DNA of 64,000 bases. Source: Rebecca billardiae RCC1528 (lineage: Eukaryota > Haptophyta). Where the stretch lies: the NCBI GenBank assembly GCA_965240325.2, contig OZ251229.1:248001-312000 (forward strand), written 5' to 3'. How positions within the stretch are numbered: position 1 is the first letter of the stretch; each line of letters starts with the position of its first letter. Made by a program: the position numbers and the translations under genes. The notes below the pieces were generated by a model. That model saw nothing but the letters and a program-made list of their open reading frames with translations. It had not been told where the DNA came from and searched no databases. Below, piece after piece: positions 19,759 to 30,793 of this stretch.

Positions 19759-22700
19759 TTACAGCGCCGGCGCGCCACGGCTGCTTCCCGTGCGGCCGAT
19801 GTCAATGTAGCCGAAGGGCCGCTGAGCCTGCGGCAGCGGCGGCGGCGGCTCGCTCGTGGTGGGCATGATGTTGGGCGAGTACTGCGGCGGCGGCTGCGCG
19901 CCGCCGGCGTGCACGGGGCGCACCTGCGCCATGGCGGGCGGGAGGGACGCAACGGGCACGGCGGCCACGACGCGGGGCGTGCTGCCCGACGGTAGCGGCG
20001 CCATCGGCCTGCCCATGGCCACGGGCATCGGCGGCGCGGTCGGCGGGGCGGCTTGGTCGATCCCGAGCGCGCGCGCCTCATCCTGCGGCGTGCGCCGCGC
20101 GCTGCCGCCGAACTTGCCCCCTCTCGCGGCGACGTAGACGAGCATGGCGAACAGCGTGACGCCCATCAGCGCGGCGCCCGACACGACGGCGATGCCGATG
20201 GGCGTCTCGACGAAGGGGAGGGCCTCGCTGCCGGCCGAGTTGGCGGTGCCGCCGCCGTCGTCGTCGTCGTCGTCGCCGCCGCCACCGCCGCCGCTCGAGT
20301 CGCCGCCTGAGTCGCCGTCGCCGGTGTCGCCCTCCTCCTCCTCCTCGACGAGCACGGCCATCACGCTCGTCGAGATGATGCTGCTGCCCGTCTCCGCCGC
20401 CACCTCCGTCTCGATGGCGCTCTTCGTGTTCTCAAAGCGCGCGGCCAGCTCCTCGACGCTCGACGCGACGCTCGTGTCGGCGTGCAGGATCTCAAAGACG
20501 ACGGTCACGCTCGAGTCGTACACGGCGACGACCCGCACGTCGGTCTCGGCCACGCCCATGCCGCGCGAGACGCCGCGCGCGAAGAGGGTCCGCTGCTGCG
20601 CGCCCTCCGGCGTGCCGCCGTCCCAGTCGTTGGCGTCGCCGTCCATCGTGGCGCGCGCGCGCACCTTCTCCACCTGCGCGTCCGAGCTGGCCGGCGGCAG
20701 CGGCGGCGTGGCCGGCGGCATCGGCGGGCTGGGCGGCGGCGGCGGCGAGACGGTGCAGGTGGCCCCCGACATCTGCAGCACGTACGCGCCCTCGCTGCTG
20801 CTGAAGCCCTCGAGCACCACAAAGTACTCCCGCCCGGCCGGCACGGTGAGCTCGATGTACGAGGCAAGGCCGCAGCCGCTGTCGTCGTTCCAAGCGACCT
20901 GCGTGCCGCGCACGCCGTCGGGGCAGCCGTCGTACACGCGGAGGTACGTGTCGTAGCTCGAGCCGCACGTGTTGAAGGTGAGCGTCTCGTCAATGCTGCT
21001 CGCAGACACCGAGTACACGTGCTCGCCCGAGCTGTAGCCGACGAGGCTCGGGGCGGCGAGCGTGTTGCCGCGCCGCGGCCGCGTGCACGAGAGCGGGCCG
21101 CGCGAGCGCTCGCACACGAACGGCGGGCTGGGCGGCGGCGGCGGCGAGGGCGGCGGGGCCGGCGGCGCGGGCGGCGGCGACGGTCGCGGCGGGCAGCCCG
21201 TCGCCGTGATCTGGTAGCTCCCCTCGCGGCTGCTGAACCCCTCGACCAGCAGGTAATAGGACGCGTCCGCCGGCACGGAGTACGAGATGAACGAGGCGAG
21301 GCCGCAGCCGCCGTCGTCGTCCGCCGCGAGCAGCACGCCGCCCGCGCCGGGGCAGCCGTCGTACAGCCGGAGGAACGTGTCGTACGACGAGCCGCACGTG
21401 TTGAAGGTGAGCGTCCCGCCGTCCGACTGCACCGCGTACACGTGCTCGCCCGACGGGTTGCCCACGTTGTTCGGCGCGCCGGAGGTCGAGCCGGTGGTGG
21501 GCGCCTCGCACGAGAGGGGCCCCCGTGAGATGAGGCACAGCTCGGGCGGCGAGGGCGGCGGCGCGGGCGGCGGCGAGGGCGGCGGCGAAGGCGGCGGCGT
21601 GGGCGGGCTCGGCGGCGGGCTCGGCGGGGACGGCGGCGCGGGCGGCGGCGACGGCGCGCGCAGGCCCACGTCAAACACGCCTTCGAGGTTGTCGAAGTGC
21701 GAGTACTGCAGGTCGGTGCCGCACGCGCCGTCCAGCGTGTCGCCCGAGCTCGAGCGGTCCTCGAGCGACACGCGCACGAGGGCGGTGCCGTTGCACCGCG
21801 CGGCGTCGAGGTGGTACAGCGCCGAGTCGGTGTTCTGCTCGTCGAGCTCCAGGTCGGCCGGCAGGTAGATGCGCGTGAGCACCTCCTCCACACGCCCGCC
21901 GTCGAAGCCGATCCCCAGCCGCACCGCCAGGCCGTAGTCCCCGGTGTACGTGCCGCTGCTCGAGGGCACGAACGTCCAGCTGGCGCGCAGCGCGCCCAGC
22001 TCGGGCGCGCTGAGCGTGAGCGAGACGAAGCGGTCGTCGAACTCCTGGCGCGCGCACTCGGAGCCGGGCTGCAGCTCGGTGAACACCGCCGGGTCGGTGC
22101 CGAGCTCGACCGTGCCGCACGCGGGCGGCGAGGGCGGGCTGGGCGGCGAGGGCGGCGGGCTGGGCGCGGCGGGCGGCGGCGCGGGCGCGACCGAGCAGCC
22201 CTTGGTGGTGAGCAGGTAGGAGCCTTCGCGCGCCGAGTACCCCTCGACCACGACGTAGTACGTCGTGTCGGGCGGCACGAAGACGTCGATCATCGACGCG
22301 AGCCCGCACCCGCCGTCGTCGTCCGTCGCGAGCAGCGCGCCGCCCTCGCCCGGGCAGCCGTCGTACACGCGCAGGTACGTGTCGAACGTGGAGCCGCACG
22401 TGTCCAGGTTGATCGAGGCGCCCGCGTACCCCGTCGAGAGGGAGTACACGTGCTCGCCCGACGGGTTGCCCACGGCGCTCGGCGCGCCCTCCGTGCTGCC
22501 GCGCGCGGCCTCGGCGCACGAGAGCCGGCCGCGCGAGATGGAGCACGGGTCGGGCGGCGAGGGCGGCGGCGCGGGCGGCAGCGGCGGCGACGCGGGCGGC
22601 GCGGGCGGCAGCGGCGGCGCAGGCGGCGGCGAGGGCGAGCCGACATCGAGCTCGAGCTCGCCCTCGACGTTGTCGAAGTGGCTGAACGCGTCGGCCGAGC

Positions 22701-25144
22701 CGCACACGCCGTCGAGCACGTCCGACGCCGACGTGCGGTCCTCGAGCGCCGCGCGCACCACCACGCGCGCCCCGCACCGCGCCTGCTCCAGCCCAACCAC
22801 CGCCGAGTCGGTGTTGGGCGCGTCGAGCGTGAGCGCGTCGGGGTCGTACAGACGGTCCAGCACCTCCTGCGCCGAGCCGCCGTCGTACAGCAGGAAGAGC
22901 TTGAGGCTGATCCCGAAGTCCGACGTGAAGCTGCCTGAGCTCGACGGCGTGAACGTCCACTCCACGCGCAGCTCGCCCGCCGAGCCCGTCGCGCTCAGGC
23001 TGAGCGAGTCGAAGCGATCGTCGAGCGGCGAGTGCGTGCACACCGAGCCCGGCAGCACGCCGCTGAAGACCGCCGGCTCGGGCTCGAGCAGCACGGTGTC
23101 GCACAGCGGCGGCGAGGGCGGCGCGGGCGGCGCGGGCGGCGGCGAGGGCGGCGAGGGCGACAGGGGCACCACGGGGCAGCCGCTCGCGCTGAGCGTGTAC
23201 GCCCCCTCGCTGCTCGAGAAGCCCTCGAGCAGCGCGTAGTACGTGGCGCCCGCGGGCACGGAGACGGTGAGCGACGAGGCGAGCCCGCAGCCGCCGTCGT
23301 CGTCCGCCGCGAGCTGCACGCCGCCCTCCCCCGGGCAGCCGTCGTACACGCGGAGGAACGTGTCGAACGACGAGCCGCACGTGTCCAGCGTGATCACCGC
23401 CGCGCCGCTGCCGCCCGACTGCACCTCGTACACGTGCTCGCCCGACGGGTTGCCCACGTTGGAGGGCGCGCCCGACGTCGAGCCCGTGGCGGGCGCGGCG
23501 CAGGTGAGCAGCCCGCGCGAGGCGGTGCAGAGGGGCGGCGGCGGCGCGGGCGGCGCGGGCGGCGGGCTCGGCGGCGACGGCGGCGCCGGCGGCGGCGACG
23601 GCGGCGACGGCGGGATCGGCGGCGTCGGCGGCGGCGGCGGCGAGATCCCCTTGTACGCCTGCAGCAGCCGCGCGCTCTCGTGCCCCGGGAAGGGGACGGC
23701 GCTCAGCGCGTCCGGCACCGCGCGGTCGAGCAGGAGGGCGAGCAGCTGGTCGGGCGTGGGCGAGGAGCTCGCCAGCGCCGCGGCGTACTGCGCCACCACC
23801 CCCGTCACGTGCGGACACGCCATCGACGTGCCCGACAGCGTCGCGCTCGCCGAGGGTCCGCCGATGTACGAGCTGAGGATGTCGGAGCCGGGCGCGTAGA
23901 TGTCCACGCACGAGCCGTAGTTGGAGAAGCCGGAGCGCCGGTCGGTCTGGGTGGTGGAGCCCACGGTGATCGCGCTCGCCGCGGACGCCGGGCTCTTGCT
24001 ACACGCGTCCGCGTTGTCGTTCCCCGCCGCGACCACCACCGGCACGCCCTCCGCCACGAGCTCGTTCACCGCCGCGTTGAAGAGCGAGCCAAAGCCGCCG
24101 CCCAGCGACATCGAGACGATCTTGATCGAGGCGGCGTGCTCGGAGACCCAGTCGAGGCCGGCGATGATGTCGGACGTCGTGCCGTACCCGTCGTCCGAGA
24201 GCACCTTCACGCCGTGCAGCGTCGCGCGCTTCGCCACGCCGTAGTTGGCGCCGAGCGCGGTGCCCGCGCAGTGCGTGCCGTGGCCTGCGTTCGCGCGCGG
24301 GCAGGGCACGCGGGAGGTGGGGATGGTCAATGCGTGCCGCCGCGGTGCGGGCGCGAGCGTGCATGCGCGTGCGGAGCGAGCGCAACCCACCGTCGCCGTC
24401 CGCCGGGTCGTCGTCGTTGTTCACCGCGTCAAAGCCGTCCGACACGCGGTCGGCGTACTCGGTGTGCGCCTCGTACACGCCCGTGTCCACGATGAACACG
24501 TGCGCGCCCTCGCCGTCCTCCAGCGGCGTGAACGAGCCGTCGAGCGGCAGCTCCCGCTGGTCGATGCGGTCGAGGCCCCACGGGAGCGCGGTGGCCGCGC
24601 CGACGCCCGAGGAGGCGCCGCCGGCGCCGGCGGCGTCGCGCGCCGCCTTCGCCGCGGCGGCGGCCTTCGCCTGGAGCTGCTCCTTCACCGACATCTCGCG
24701 CGCCTCCTCCGCCCCCCGCGCGGTCGGCGACGAGCCTTGCTCCTTCGGCTGCTGCTGCGGCTGCGGCTGCGGCTGCGGCTGCGGCTGCGGCTGCCGATGC
24801 TGCTGCCGCCGCAGCGGCGGCTGGGGCTCGGGCTGCTTGGCGAGGCGGCGGCGCGGGCCGAGGGCGTACATGGGCGTGTCCACGTGCACCGAGCCGCCCT
24901 GCGCCTCGAGCGCGTGCTTCGCCTGGTCCGACAGCACCGCGGAGAAGCCCTTGAGCAGCTTGTGGTACTCGTGCGTCACGTTCACCTGGTTGGGCAGCGC
25001 GGCGCGCACGTTGCGGAGGGCGTCGTGCGCCGCGCTCGAGGCGCCCTTCTTGTCGAACGTGACGATGTACTTCTGGCCCGTCGGCTTGCCGGCGGCGGTC
25101 GCGGCCGCGAGCGCGGCGAGCAGGAAGCGCGCCGCGACACGCAT
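19759..25144 (-). CDS. Membrane-anchored subtilisin (S8) with PPC and Pro-rich repeats
   Basis: Two exons (25144-24391, 24284-19759) join across a 106-nt intron (GTGGGT..GCAG) to restore DGDGHGTHCAG; 1759 residues. Order: signal peptide (MRVAARFLLAALAAATAAG); I9 propeptide (KYIVTFDKKG, residues 25-95); Gln-Pro linker; S8 catalytic domain with Asp220 (VDTG), His253 (GHGTHC), Asn340 (AAGND) and Ser405 (GTSMACPHV). Then four PPC-like beta domains (about 507-623, 832-947, 1168-1285, 1308-1428; CGSSFDTFLRVYDGCPGEGG type). A second ~150-residue domain I do not recognise occurs twice (about 647-800 and 974-1127). Linkers are PPSPPPAPP, extensin-like. An acidic stretch and one membrane helix (about 1613-1640) leave a Pro-rich cytosolic tail. 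All catalytic residues are present, so an active cell-surface protease is likely. It diverges from the BART-START gene. Confidence 0.92.
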
Positions 25145-25491
25145 CGCACCGCTCTCGCGCCCGTCCCGCGGGAAGCTTGGTGAGCAGCGTTGGGTTCGTC
25201 GTTGCTCACCACCGCCAGCGCAAGAAGATGCGACGCAGTGCAGATGAAGGAGAAAGTACTCGGAACCACAGGACAGTTCCTGGGCAGGCGCACCGTAGGG
25301 TAGGGGGGTAACGTGTTTCAGGCTCCTGCGCCTATTTGATTGCAATTTTGCATCAGTGGGCGCCACCCAGTCCTTGGCCAGGTACTGAGCCTTAAACTCC
25401 TTATCCGCTTCCGGCAACCATCACGTCATGTATTGCGTCTCCGTCCACCTCCGTCAACGGGCGCGCCGTAGGCGGTCGGGCGTCGGCAACA
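25145..25491. promoter_or_regulatory. Divergent intergenic region, subtilisin / BART-START
   Basis: A 347-bp gap between opposed start codons, locally lower in GC around 25320-25400. No box can be named; promoter role is inferred from position. Confidence 0.35.
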
Positions 25492-26652
25492 ATGGCCCTC
25501 ACCACCGAGCATGCGGAGGAGCTCGAGCGCTGGCTGGCGACGATCGGAGGTACGCTGCAGTCGTCCGAGTTCCAGACCTGGAACCGCGCCTTCCTCGCCG
25601 ATAACTGCACCTCCTTCGAGGACGTGGACGAGAACAAGCTCGAGCACACCGAGCTGCACGCAGAGTACCAGCGGCAGGTGGAGGCGCGCATCGAGGCGGC
25701 GATCGCAGGGACGGACGTGGACATGGCGGCGCTCCTCGCGCGACTCCCCGCGTACATCGGCCGAGCCAACGCGCCGCCCGCGAGAGACGAGCGCCGCGCC
25801 GTCCTCGAGGCCATCGAGACGCTCAGCTCGCTCGCCGACTTCAATGCATTCAAGGCGGCCATGCTGGTGGCGAGGAAGGACGGCGCGGCGGAGGCGCGCG
25901 GCGCGGCGGGGCAGGGCGCGCGCAGCGCCGCCGAGTACGGCGACGCGGCTGCCGCCGGCGCCGCCGCCGCCCTCGACAACGTCGAGGGCTGCGTCGAGTT
26001 TGCGGCCGCGATGGACGCGGCGACAGACGGCTGGGTGCTCCTCGCGCGCAAGGATTGGATGGTGATCGAGAAGCGGCCGATGCCCGGCGCGAAGAGCGCG
26101 AAAGAGATCGTGATGCGCTACGCGTTCGACGTCGACCTGCCCTGCGAGCACCTCGTCCCGCTCTTCGCCGACTACTCGGAGCGGCGCGGCGCGTGGGACG
26201 ACGCGTTCCGATCGTCCGAGCAGCTCGGGGCGTTCGAGCCGCGCGGGGGCGCGGGCTCGTCGGACGTGGCGATCGGCGTGCGGTACAAGCTGCCGTGGCT
26301 GCTCAAGCTGATGGGCGTGCCCGAGCTGATCGACATGCGCGTTGTCGTGGTCGCCGACCACCCGAGCCCCGGCGCGTCCACCTTCGCAGCGGTGCCGTGG
26401 GACCGCGCGCGCGCGCAGCTCGATCGGCACAACGCACACTTCCAGGTGGCGCTGGGCATCGCGCGGCCACACCCGGACGACCCGGCGCTTCGCGCGCGGT
26501 ACACGGGCTTCGAGGTGACGCAGATGGGTGCGGCGCCCGACTGGCTTCTCGGCTGGCTCGCGGGCACCTTCAGCCCGCGGTACGTGCTCGGGATGGCCAG
26601 CAGGTACAGGCGCAACGTGCTGGACGCCAGCAGCAAACTACGACATCAGTGA
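25492..26652 (+). CDS. BART (ARL2-binding) domain - START lipid-transfer domain fusion
   Basis: Intronless, 386 residues, from an ATG in good context (CAACAATGG). Residues about 8-75 match the BART/ARL2BP and CFAP36 domain: a Trp/Leu helix, then FLADNCTSFEDVDENKLEHT, then a long helix (EYQRQVEARIEAAI). This fold binds GTP-bound ARL2/ARL3. Residues about 170-375 look like a START/SRPBCC lipid pocket (DGWVLLARKDWMVIEKRPMP, CEHLVPLFADYSERRGAWDD, then strands ending YTGFEVTQMG and a C-terminal helix). A linker rich in Ala joins them. Inferred role: an ARL2/ARL3-controlled lipid carrier or membrane-contact protein. ARL2 itself lies at 5569-6123. Confidence 0.82.
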   Translation: MALTTEHAEELERWLATIGGTLQSSEFQTWNRAFLADNCTSFEDVDENKLEHTELHAEYQRQVEARIEAAIAGTDVDMAALLARLPAYIGRANAPPARDERRAVLEAIETLSSLADFNAFKAAMLVARKDGAAEARGAAGQGARSAAEYGDAAAAGAAAALDNVEGCVEFAAAMDAATDGWVLLARKDWMVIEKRPMPGAKSAKEIVMRYAFDVDLPCEHLVPLFADYSERRGAWDDAFRSSEQLGAFEPRGGAGSSDVAIGVRYKLPWLLKLMGVPELIDMRVVVVADHPSPGASTFAAVPWDRARAQLDRHNAHFQVALGIARPHPDDPALRARYTGFEVTQMGAAPDWLLGWLAGTFSPRYVLGMASRYRRNVLDASSKLRHQ

Positions 26653-26991
26653 TTCAAATGGTACTATAACAGTCCATCATGCGGCCCCGGCTCTGGGGCT
26701 GCCAGGTCTGGCGACGAGCCTCGGGCCTCCGCCTGGAACAAGGCTGGGAGGCTCCGGTGCCGCCGATCGGGACTTCGGGTCACGGCGCGCAGACGGCGGA
26801 CGCGGTCAGCCCGGCCGCGTGACCCGCTTGACCGTAATGACCGTTCGCCGCCGCCGAGTTAAATTGCTCGTGACTGCGAACGTCAGCCAGTGGCTCCGGC
26901 TTCGGTTGACCCCTGCCAGTCCGGTCATAGAAACCGGGCGTACCGAAAATGAAAACGACCTTCGCGAGGTCGCACGGAGGCGGTCGAAGGC
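26653..26991. other. Intergenic after BART-START
   Basis: Open frames run through it, but with no recognisable domain. I see no repeat of the families described here. Confidence 0.3.
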
Positions 26992-27829
26992 TTGCTGGAC
27001 TCGGGTTGGCGAGCTGAGCGCGAATCCGCACCGTTTGCCGCGATCGCTTGTTTTTACACGGCGCCAGAGCCCGATTTTCACCATTTCTACTGGGAGTCCG
27101 GGTACTTTGGGCCTTTTGCCCACTATGGTGGTGCGGGCGCGGGTCGCGTGGGTGTGCGCATCGTGTTCGACACCGACGTCTCGTACGAACAGCTGGGAGG
27201 TAATCTTGGCGACCGCGATGCCGAGCACCTCTTTGCGGTCGCGCGTGACCTGGAGATCGTGCACACGGTGTCTGGCACGACCTCGTCAGTGCACTCCACG
27301 GTCGGTGCAAGCCTCTCTGCACGTTGCGCCGTCTCCGGACCTCTGCAATCAGATCAAGGTGAACATGTCGAGGACGCACAACACGATGGAGCGGATGCTT
27401 TTCCATCTCGTCGTCGATAAGCTCAGGCCTCTCTGTCTGGACGAGTACTTTGTGATCCTTACGCGCTCGACACTGCAAGTCGCGACGAGGGCGACTCAGA
27501 GCCCGAGACAAGCAGCAAGCGGCAGAAGGAGGCGGACGGGCAGTGGTGGACGATGGGGGGGCGAGTCTGATTTCAAGCGATACGCGCGCATGGATCTTGA
27601 CCGGCGCTCGCGCGAGCTGGGCACCGGCGAGATCGAGAGCGACACGATCGTCCGCGGCGTTGTCGTGCTCACGCCCGTGCAACCGATCACGCCCGACTTT
27701 CAGCGGCGCCCCAGCACGCGGCACGAGGCGGAGGCACGCGGCAGCGGCGGCGGAGCGGCCGCGTCCGGCGGTGTACCAGCTGAGAGAAGAGCGCGGCACA
27801 AGAGTGCGGGGCCGGGTGAGCTGCCGTGA
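26992..27829 (+). pseudogene. Unknown protein with a probable frameshift near 27310
   Basis: Two plus-strand frames each look coding over half the interval. The first (26992 to about 27310) gives FYTAPEPDFHHFYWESGYFG and GVRIVFDTDVSYEQLGGNLG. After about 27310 the sense moves to another frame: VAPSPDLCNQIKVNMSRTHN, MERMLFHLVVDKLRPLCLDE, then ESDTIVRGVVVLTPVQPITP to a stop at 27829. A single-base shift at the join would make one protein of about 270 residues. I recognise no family. It could be a broken gene or carry a sequence error. Confidence 0.4.
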
Positions 27830-27841
27830 GGCGTGACATAC

Positions 27842-28012
27842 ATGGTCATGGCGTGCGTGATGCATGAAATGGAATACAAGTTCCGTCAGAAATACCCGCG
27901 CCAATATGCATTTACCCATTTTCGGATTTCGGTCAGATTTCTGTATGTGTTACTTATGAAAATTGAGCCTGAAACATATTGGGAGGTGGGTGTATGCTCA
28001 ATGTCGCTTTGA
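27842..28012 (+). CDS. Possible 56-residue ORF, AT-richer than its surroundings
   Basis: ATG at 27842 (MVMACVMHEMEYKFRQKYPR) to TGA at 28012. GC is far lower than in nearby genes and the product has no recognisable motif. It may be chance or 3' flank of the preceding broken gene. Confidence 0.15.
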   Translation: MVMACVMHEMEYKFRQKYPRQYAFTHFRISVRFLYVLLMKIEPETYWEVGVCSMSL

Positions 28013-28301
28013 AGTCATCAATCGGGGGTCGGGAGGGACCCGGCTATATGGTCCGCTCGAGTGACTTCGACTCGGTTCTCAGAATGCCCGCCACTGGCAG
28101 GGGTCAACCGAATCCGGAGCCCAGTCATCTGTAGTGTCTGTACTGCCTATAACGGCGCGTCGTATTGAAAAGTGCGCGGGCCGCACTGACATTGAGCGCG
28201 GCCTGAGTGAGCTGCTGATGGTCCGCGCTGGCGCCTGTAACAGTAAATAAATAAAACCACTGCGGCGTCCGGCCCCGTACCCCGTCGCCGTAGTATTGCA
28301 G

Positions 28302-28911
28302 TCATGGCACCTTAGGGCCTTTCGTGTAGCCCACCGTGTCCACCAGGCTCGGCGACCCGCGTGCAAAGTTCAGGTAGTCCACTCCTGCCAGGCGGTGAGC
28401 GCGCACAAGCAGAAGCCGGCAGCGGATGGCCCCGAGTGGCACGTCAGCCCGGCGCGACGCGAGGCGCGCAGACGAGCGCGCCGTGCCGAGAGCGTCGCGA
28501 GGGTGGCCGGGCGTGGCGCAGGCGTGCGTGCTGCGCACCGTTGGCATTCGCGACCGCCGGCGAGAAGAGCACCATGTTGAACGCGACCACGCCCTCTGAG
28601 ACGGCGCCGTTCGGGCAGCCGAGGTAGCCATTGAACATGTCGATCCCCACGAGCGAGCCCAGGTCGGCCACGCCGACGTCGAGGTTCACGAACTGCGCGC
28701 CGGTGAAGGCGAGAGCACCACCGTGGCCGACGGTGAGGTTCGCCGCCTTCAGCCCGGTGAAAGTGATCCCGGTGCCAGTGCCGACGACCGCGTTTGCGGC
28801 CTCGATGCCACACCCTCCCACCACGACAGCGGCACCGGCCACCGTGGTCTGCGTGCACAGCGGCGAGAAGGCGAGGATGTCCGCCTGCCCGTTCATGTTG
28901 TGGGGTTCCAT
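28302..28911 (-). CDS. Small beta-solenoid-like protein
   Basis: Two exons (28911-28539 and 28384-28302) with a 154-nt intron (GTGCGC..GGCAG) give 151 residues. The join restores ANANGVDYLNFARGSPSLVD. Most of exon 1 is short Gly/Val/Ala/Asn steps of about 12-20 residues (AAVVVGGCGIEAANAVVG, GITFTGLKAANLTVGHGG, LAFTGAQFVNLDVG), which is how a right-handed beta-helix reads. No signal peptide is visible from the 28911 ATG, so an upstream exon may be missing. Likely surface or secreted if such an exon exists. Family not identified. Confidence 0.55.
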
Positions 28912-29339
28912 GCTCGGGGATGAACGCCGTGCGGTGCTTCGGTGATGCGCTCAGCCTCGCGCGGCGGCGGGTGCTATCAACGCTGATGCCATGCTGCGGC
29001 GAATCCCGCCCCCAAAATTGAGCGCTGCCACTGGCTGCTGCGCGCGCTTTTTCAGATTTTCAGCTGCTGTGCTGCTGCGACAATACAGTGACGGTATGTT
29101 TGACTCGCGTGAAGCCGGCATAGGTGGATGCGGCCGCCCGGCGAAGCCGCACGAAGCCGGTGAAGCGGGCGCGCGGTGGCCACGGTCGCGGCGATCCGCG
29201 CAGTCTAGCGGGTGGCGAGGCGACAGTGGGCGCGTCCCAGTCGGTCGCCGACGTGCCGCGCCCTGCCGACCAGCCGCCTTGACGCGATGGCCCGCCGACC
29301 CCCGGCGTCCGCCTGGGCCACGTGCACGCGGCGATTTGA

Positions 29340-30113
29340 ATGAGGCGCGCGCTGCCGGCTGGCAAGGAATTCGACGAGGGCGAGGACGAGGGTGATGAGG
29401 AATGGATGGCCGTAGACACTGTGAGCGCTGGCCTCTCTGCTGACTCCACAGCGCCGCACGCGCACACGTGCAAGCACCCGTCTGGTGCGCCTCTGCATGG
29501 CAGAAGGCGGATCGTCTGTGGTGAAGTGATCCGGAGATCCCTGGCGTTGAGTCGCCCCCTTCGGCGGAGGCAAGTTGGCGAGGAGTGTGTGCCGACCCGT
29601 GCTTCGCCGCGGACCCATCCGCGTGTGGCCCCGCGACGTGCGGTCTCGCTGCGCCCCCGCCCAGCATTGCTTGGTGCAGGGCTACCTGGCCGCACACTCG
29701 TCAGCAACAGGCTGACGCGGCGACCTGCGGCTCCAAATGGCAGCAGCGGCGGGGTGCTGGTGGAAGAGCGCCATGCCTTACATAGCCACGGTGTGCGGTC
29801 GGCAGGTGCCATCGCCAGTGACCGCCGAGCGGCGACGGCTGAGCTGAGCTGCATGGCGACTGCGGAGCCCGCCGAGCGTCGAGCCGCGCTCCGCGCCCGG
29901 TCGCCCGAATCGGCTGAGGGCAATCGCGTGGACGGAGTCGGCAGCCTCAGGCCTGCTCGGTTGGTCCGCTCACCCCGCTGCCGCCAGCAAGGAGACTATG
30001 CGCTTAGGCTACCGCACATGAGACAGTATACGTATGATCGTCGCCGTGCGGTGAATCTCTGGCTGCCCGCGCGCGCGGCGGTCCGCATGCACGGTGGGTG
30101 GGCTGATCTGTGA
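29340..30113 (+). CDS. Hypothetical ORF, weak
   Basis: 257 codons from an ATG, beginning with an acidic patch (KEFDEGEDEGDEEWMAVD) and then Arg/Ala/Pro-rich sequence. No domain, no membrane helix. The acidic start looks protein-like; the rest looks like GC-rich chance reading. Confidence 0.18.
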   Translation: MRRALPAGKEFDEGEDEGDEEWMAVDTVSAGLSADSTAPHAHTCKHPSGAPLHGRRRIVCGEVIRRSLALSRPLRRRQVGEECVPTRASPRTHPRVAPRRAVSLRPRPALLGAGLPGRTLVSNRLTRRPAAPNGSSGGVLVEERHALHSHGVRSAGAIASDRRAATAELSCMATAEPAERRAALRARSPESAEGNRVDGVGSLRPARLVRSPRCRQQGDYALRLPHMRQYTYDRRRAVNLWLPARAAVRMHGGWADL

Positions 30114-30411
30114 TCTGGGCTGATCTGTGATCATCAAGGTCACAGCTTCCGCCCGCCGATGTTGCTCAATGGCGGCTGACCGTGGGGGTGACTGTGGAGC
30201 TGGGGGTGGGAGGTGGGGCATGACGCTCTCCTACTCTTGCCGCAAGGTCCCTCGCGGTCGTCCCGCGCAGCGATTCCCGCACTCGCCCCTCGCCGTCATC
30301 ACGCGCCCTCAGCGGCGCGCCGCTGCGCGGCGGCGCGCCCAACCCAGCCGGGCGGGGCACGCGCTCGCGTTTGCTCCCACCTCGCCCTCGAGACGAGCGC
30401 GGGCGGCGGGG

Positions 30412-30500
30412 CTCCTCCTCCTCCTCCTCTTCCTCCTCCTCTTGCGCGCGCCAGCGCCGGCGGGGCGGCTCCTCCTCCTCCTCCTCCTCCTCCTCATCCT
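30412..30500. repeat. Polypyrimidine CTC/TCC tracts
   Basis: Two blocks of repeated CTC/TCC (30412-30443 and 30470-30500) separated by GC-rich sequence. Pure C/T on the plus strand, a mirror-repeat type of sequence. Confidence 0.8.
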
Positions 30501-30730
30501 CGCCGGCGCCGCGGCCGCCGGCAGCGGCGGCGCCGCTGGCGCCGCCGCTGGAGAGGGGCCGCCGAGGGCCAAGAGGGGCGGGAGGGGCGGCAAGGAGCGC
30601 GGCCTGGAATGACCTGCGCGAGCACGGGTGTCGCCGTCGCCGATGGCGACGGCTGTCGCCGGCTGTCGCCGATGGCGACGGCGCCGGCGCGAATGGCAGC
30701 ACGGACGGTCGCGGGCGCGTCGTCCATGCT

Positions 30731-30793
30731 GGCTTCAGCGCGGCTTCAGCCCGCTTCAGCGGGCTTCAGCGGGCGTGAAGCCGCGCTGAAGCC
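30731..30793. repeat. Nested perfect inverted repeat
   Basis: Outer arms GGCTTCAGCGCGGCTTCA (30731-30748) and its exact reverse complement (30776-30793) enclose a second hairpin GCCCGC-TTCA-GCGGGC (30749-30764). 18 and 6 bp stems, no mismatches. About 300 bp upstream of the GNL3-like start codon. Confidence 0.9.

Noticed and set aside
28079-28366. 95-codon minus-strand ORF overlapping the small beta-solenoid gene's last exon
   Set aside because: It conflicts with the spliced exon in another frame that restores VDYLNFARG and a stop; its own product has no motif.
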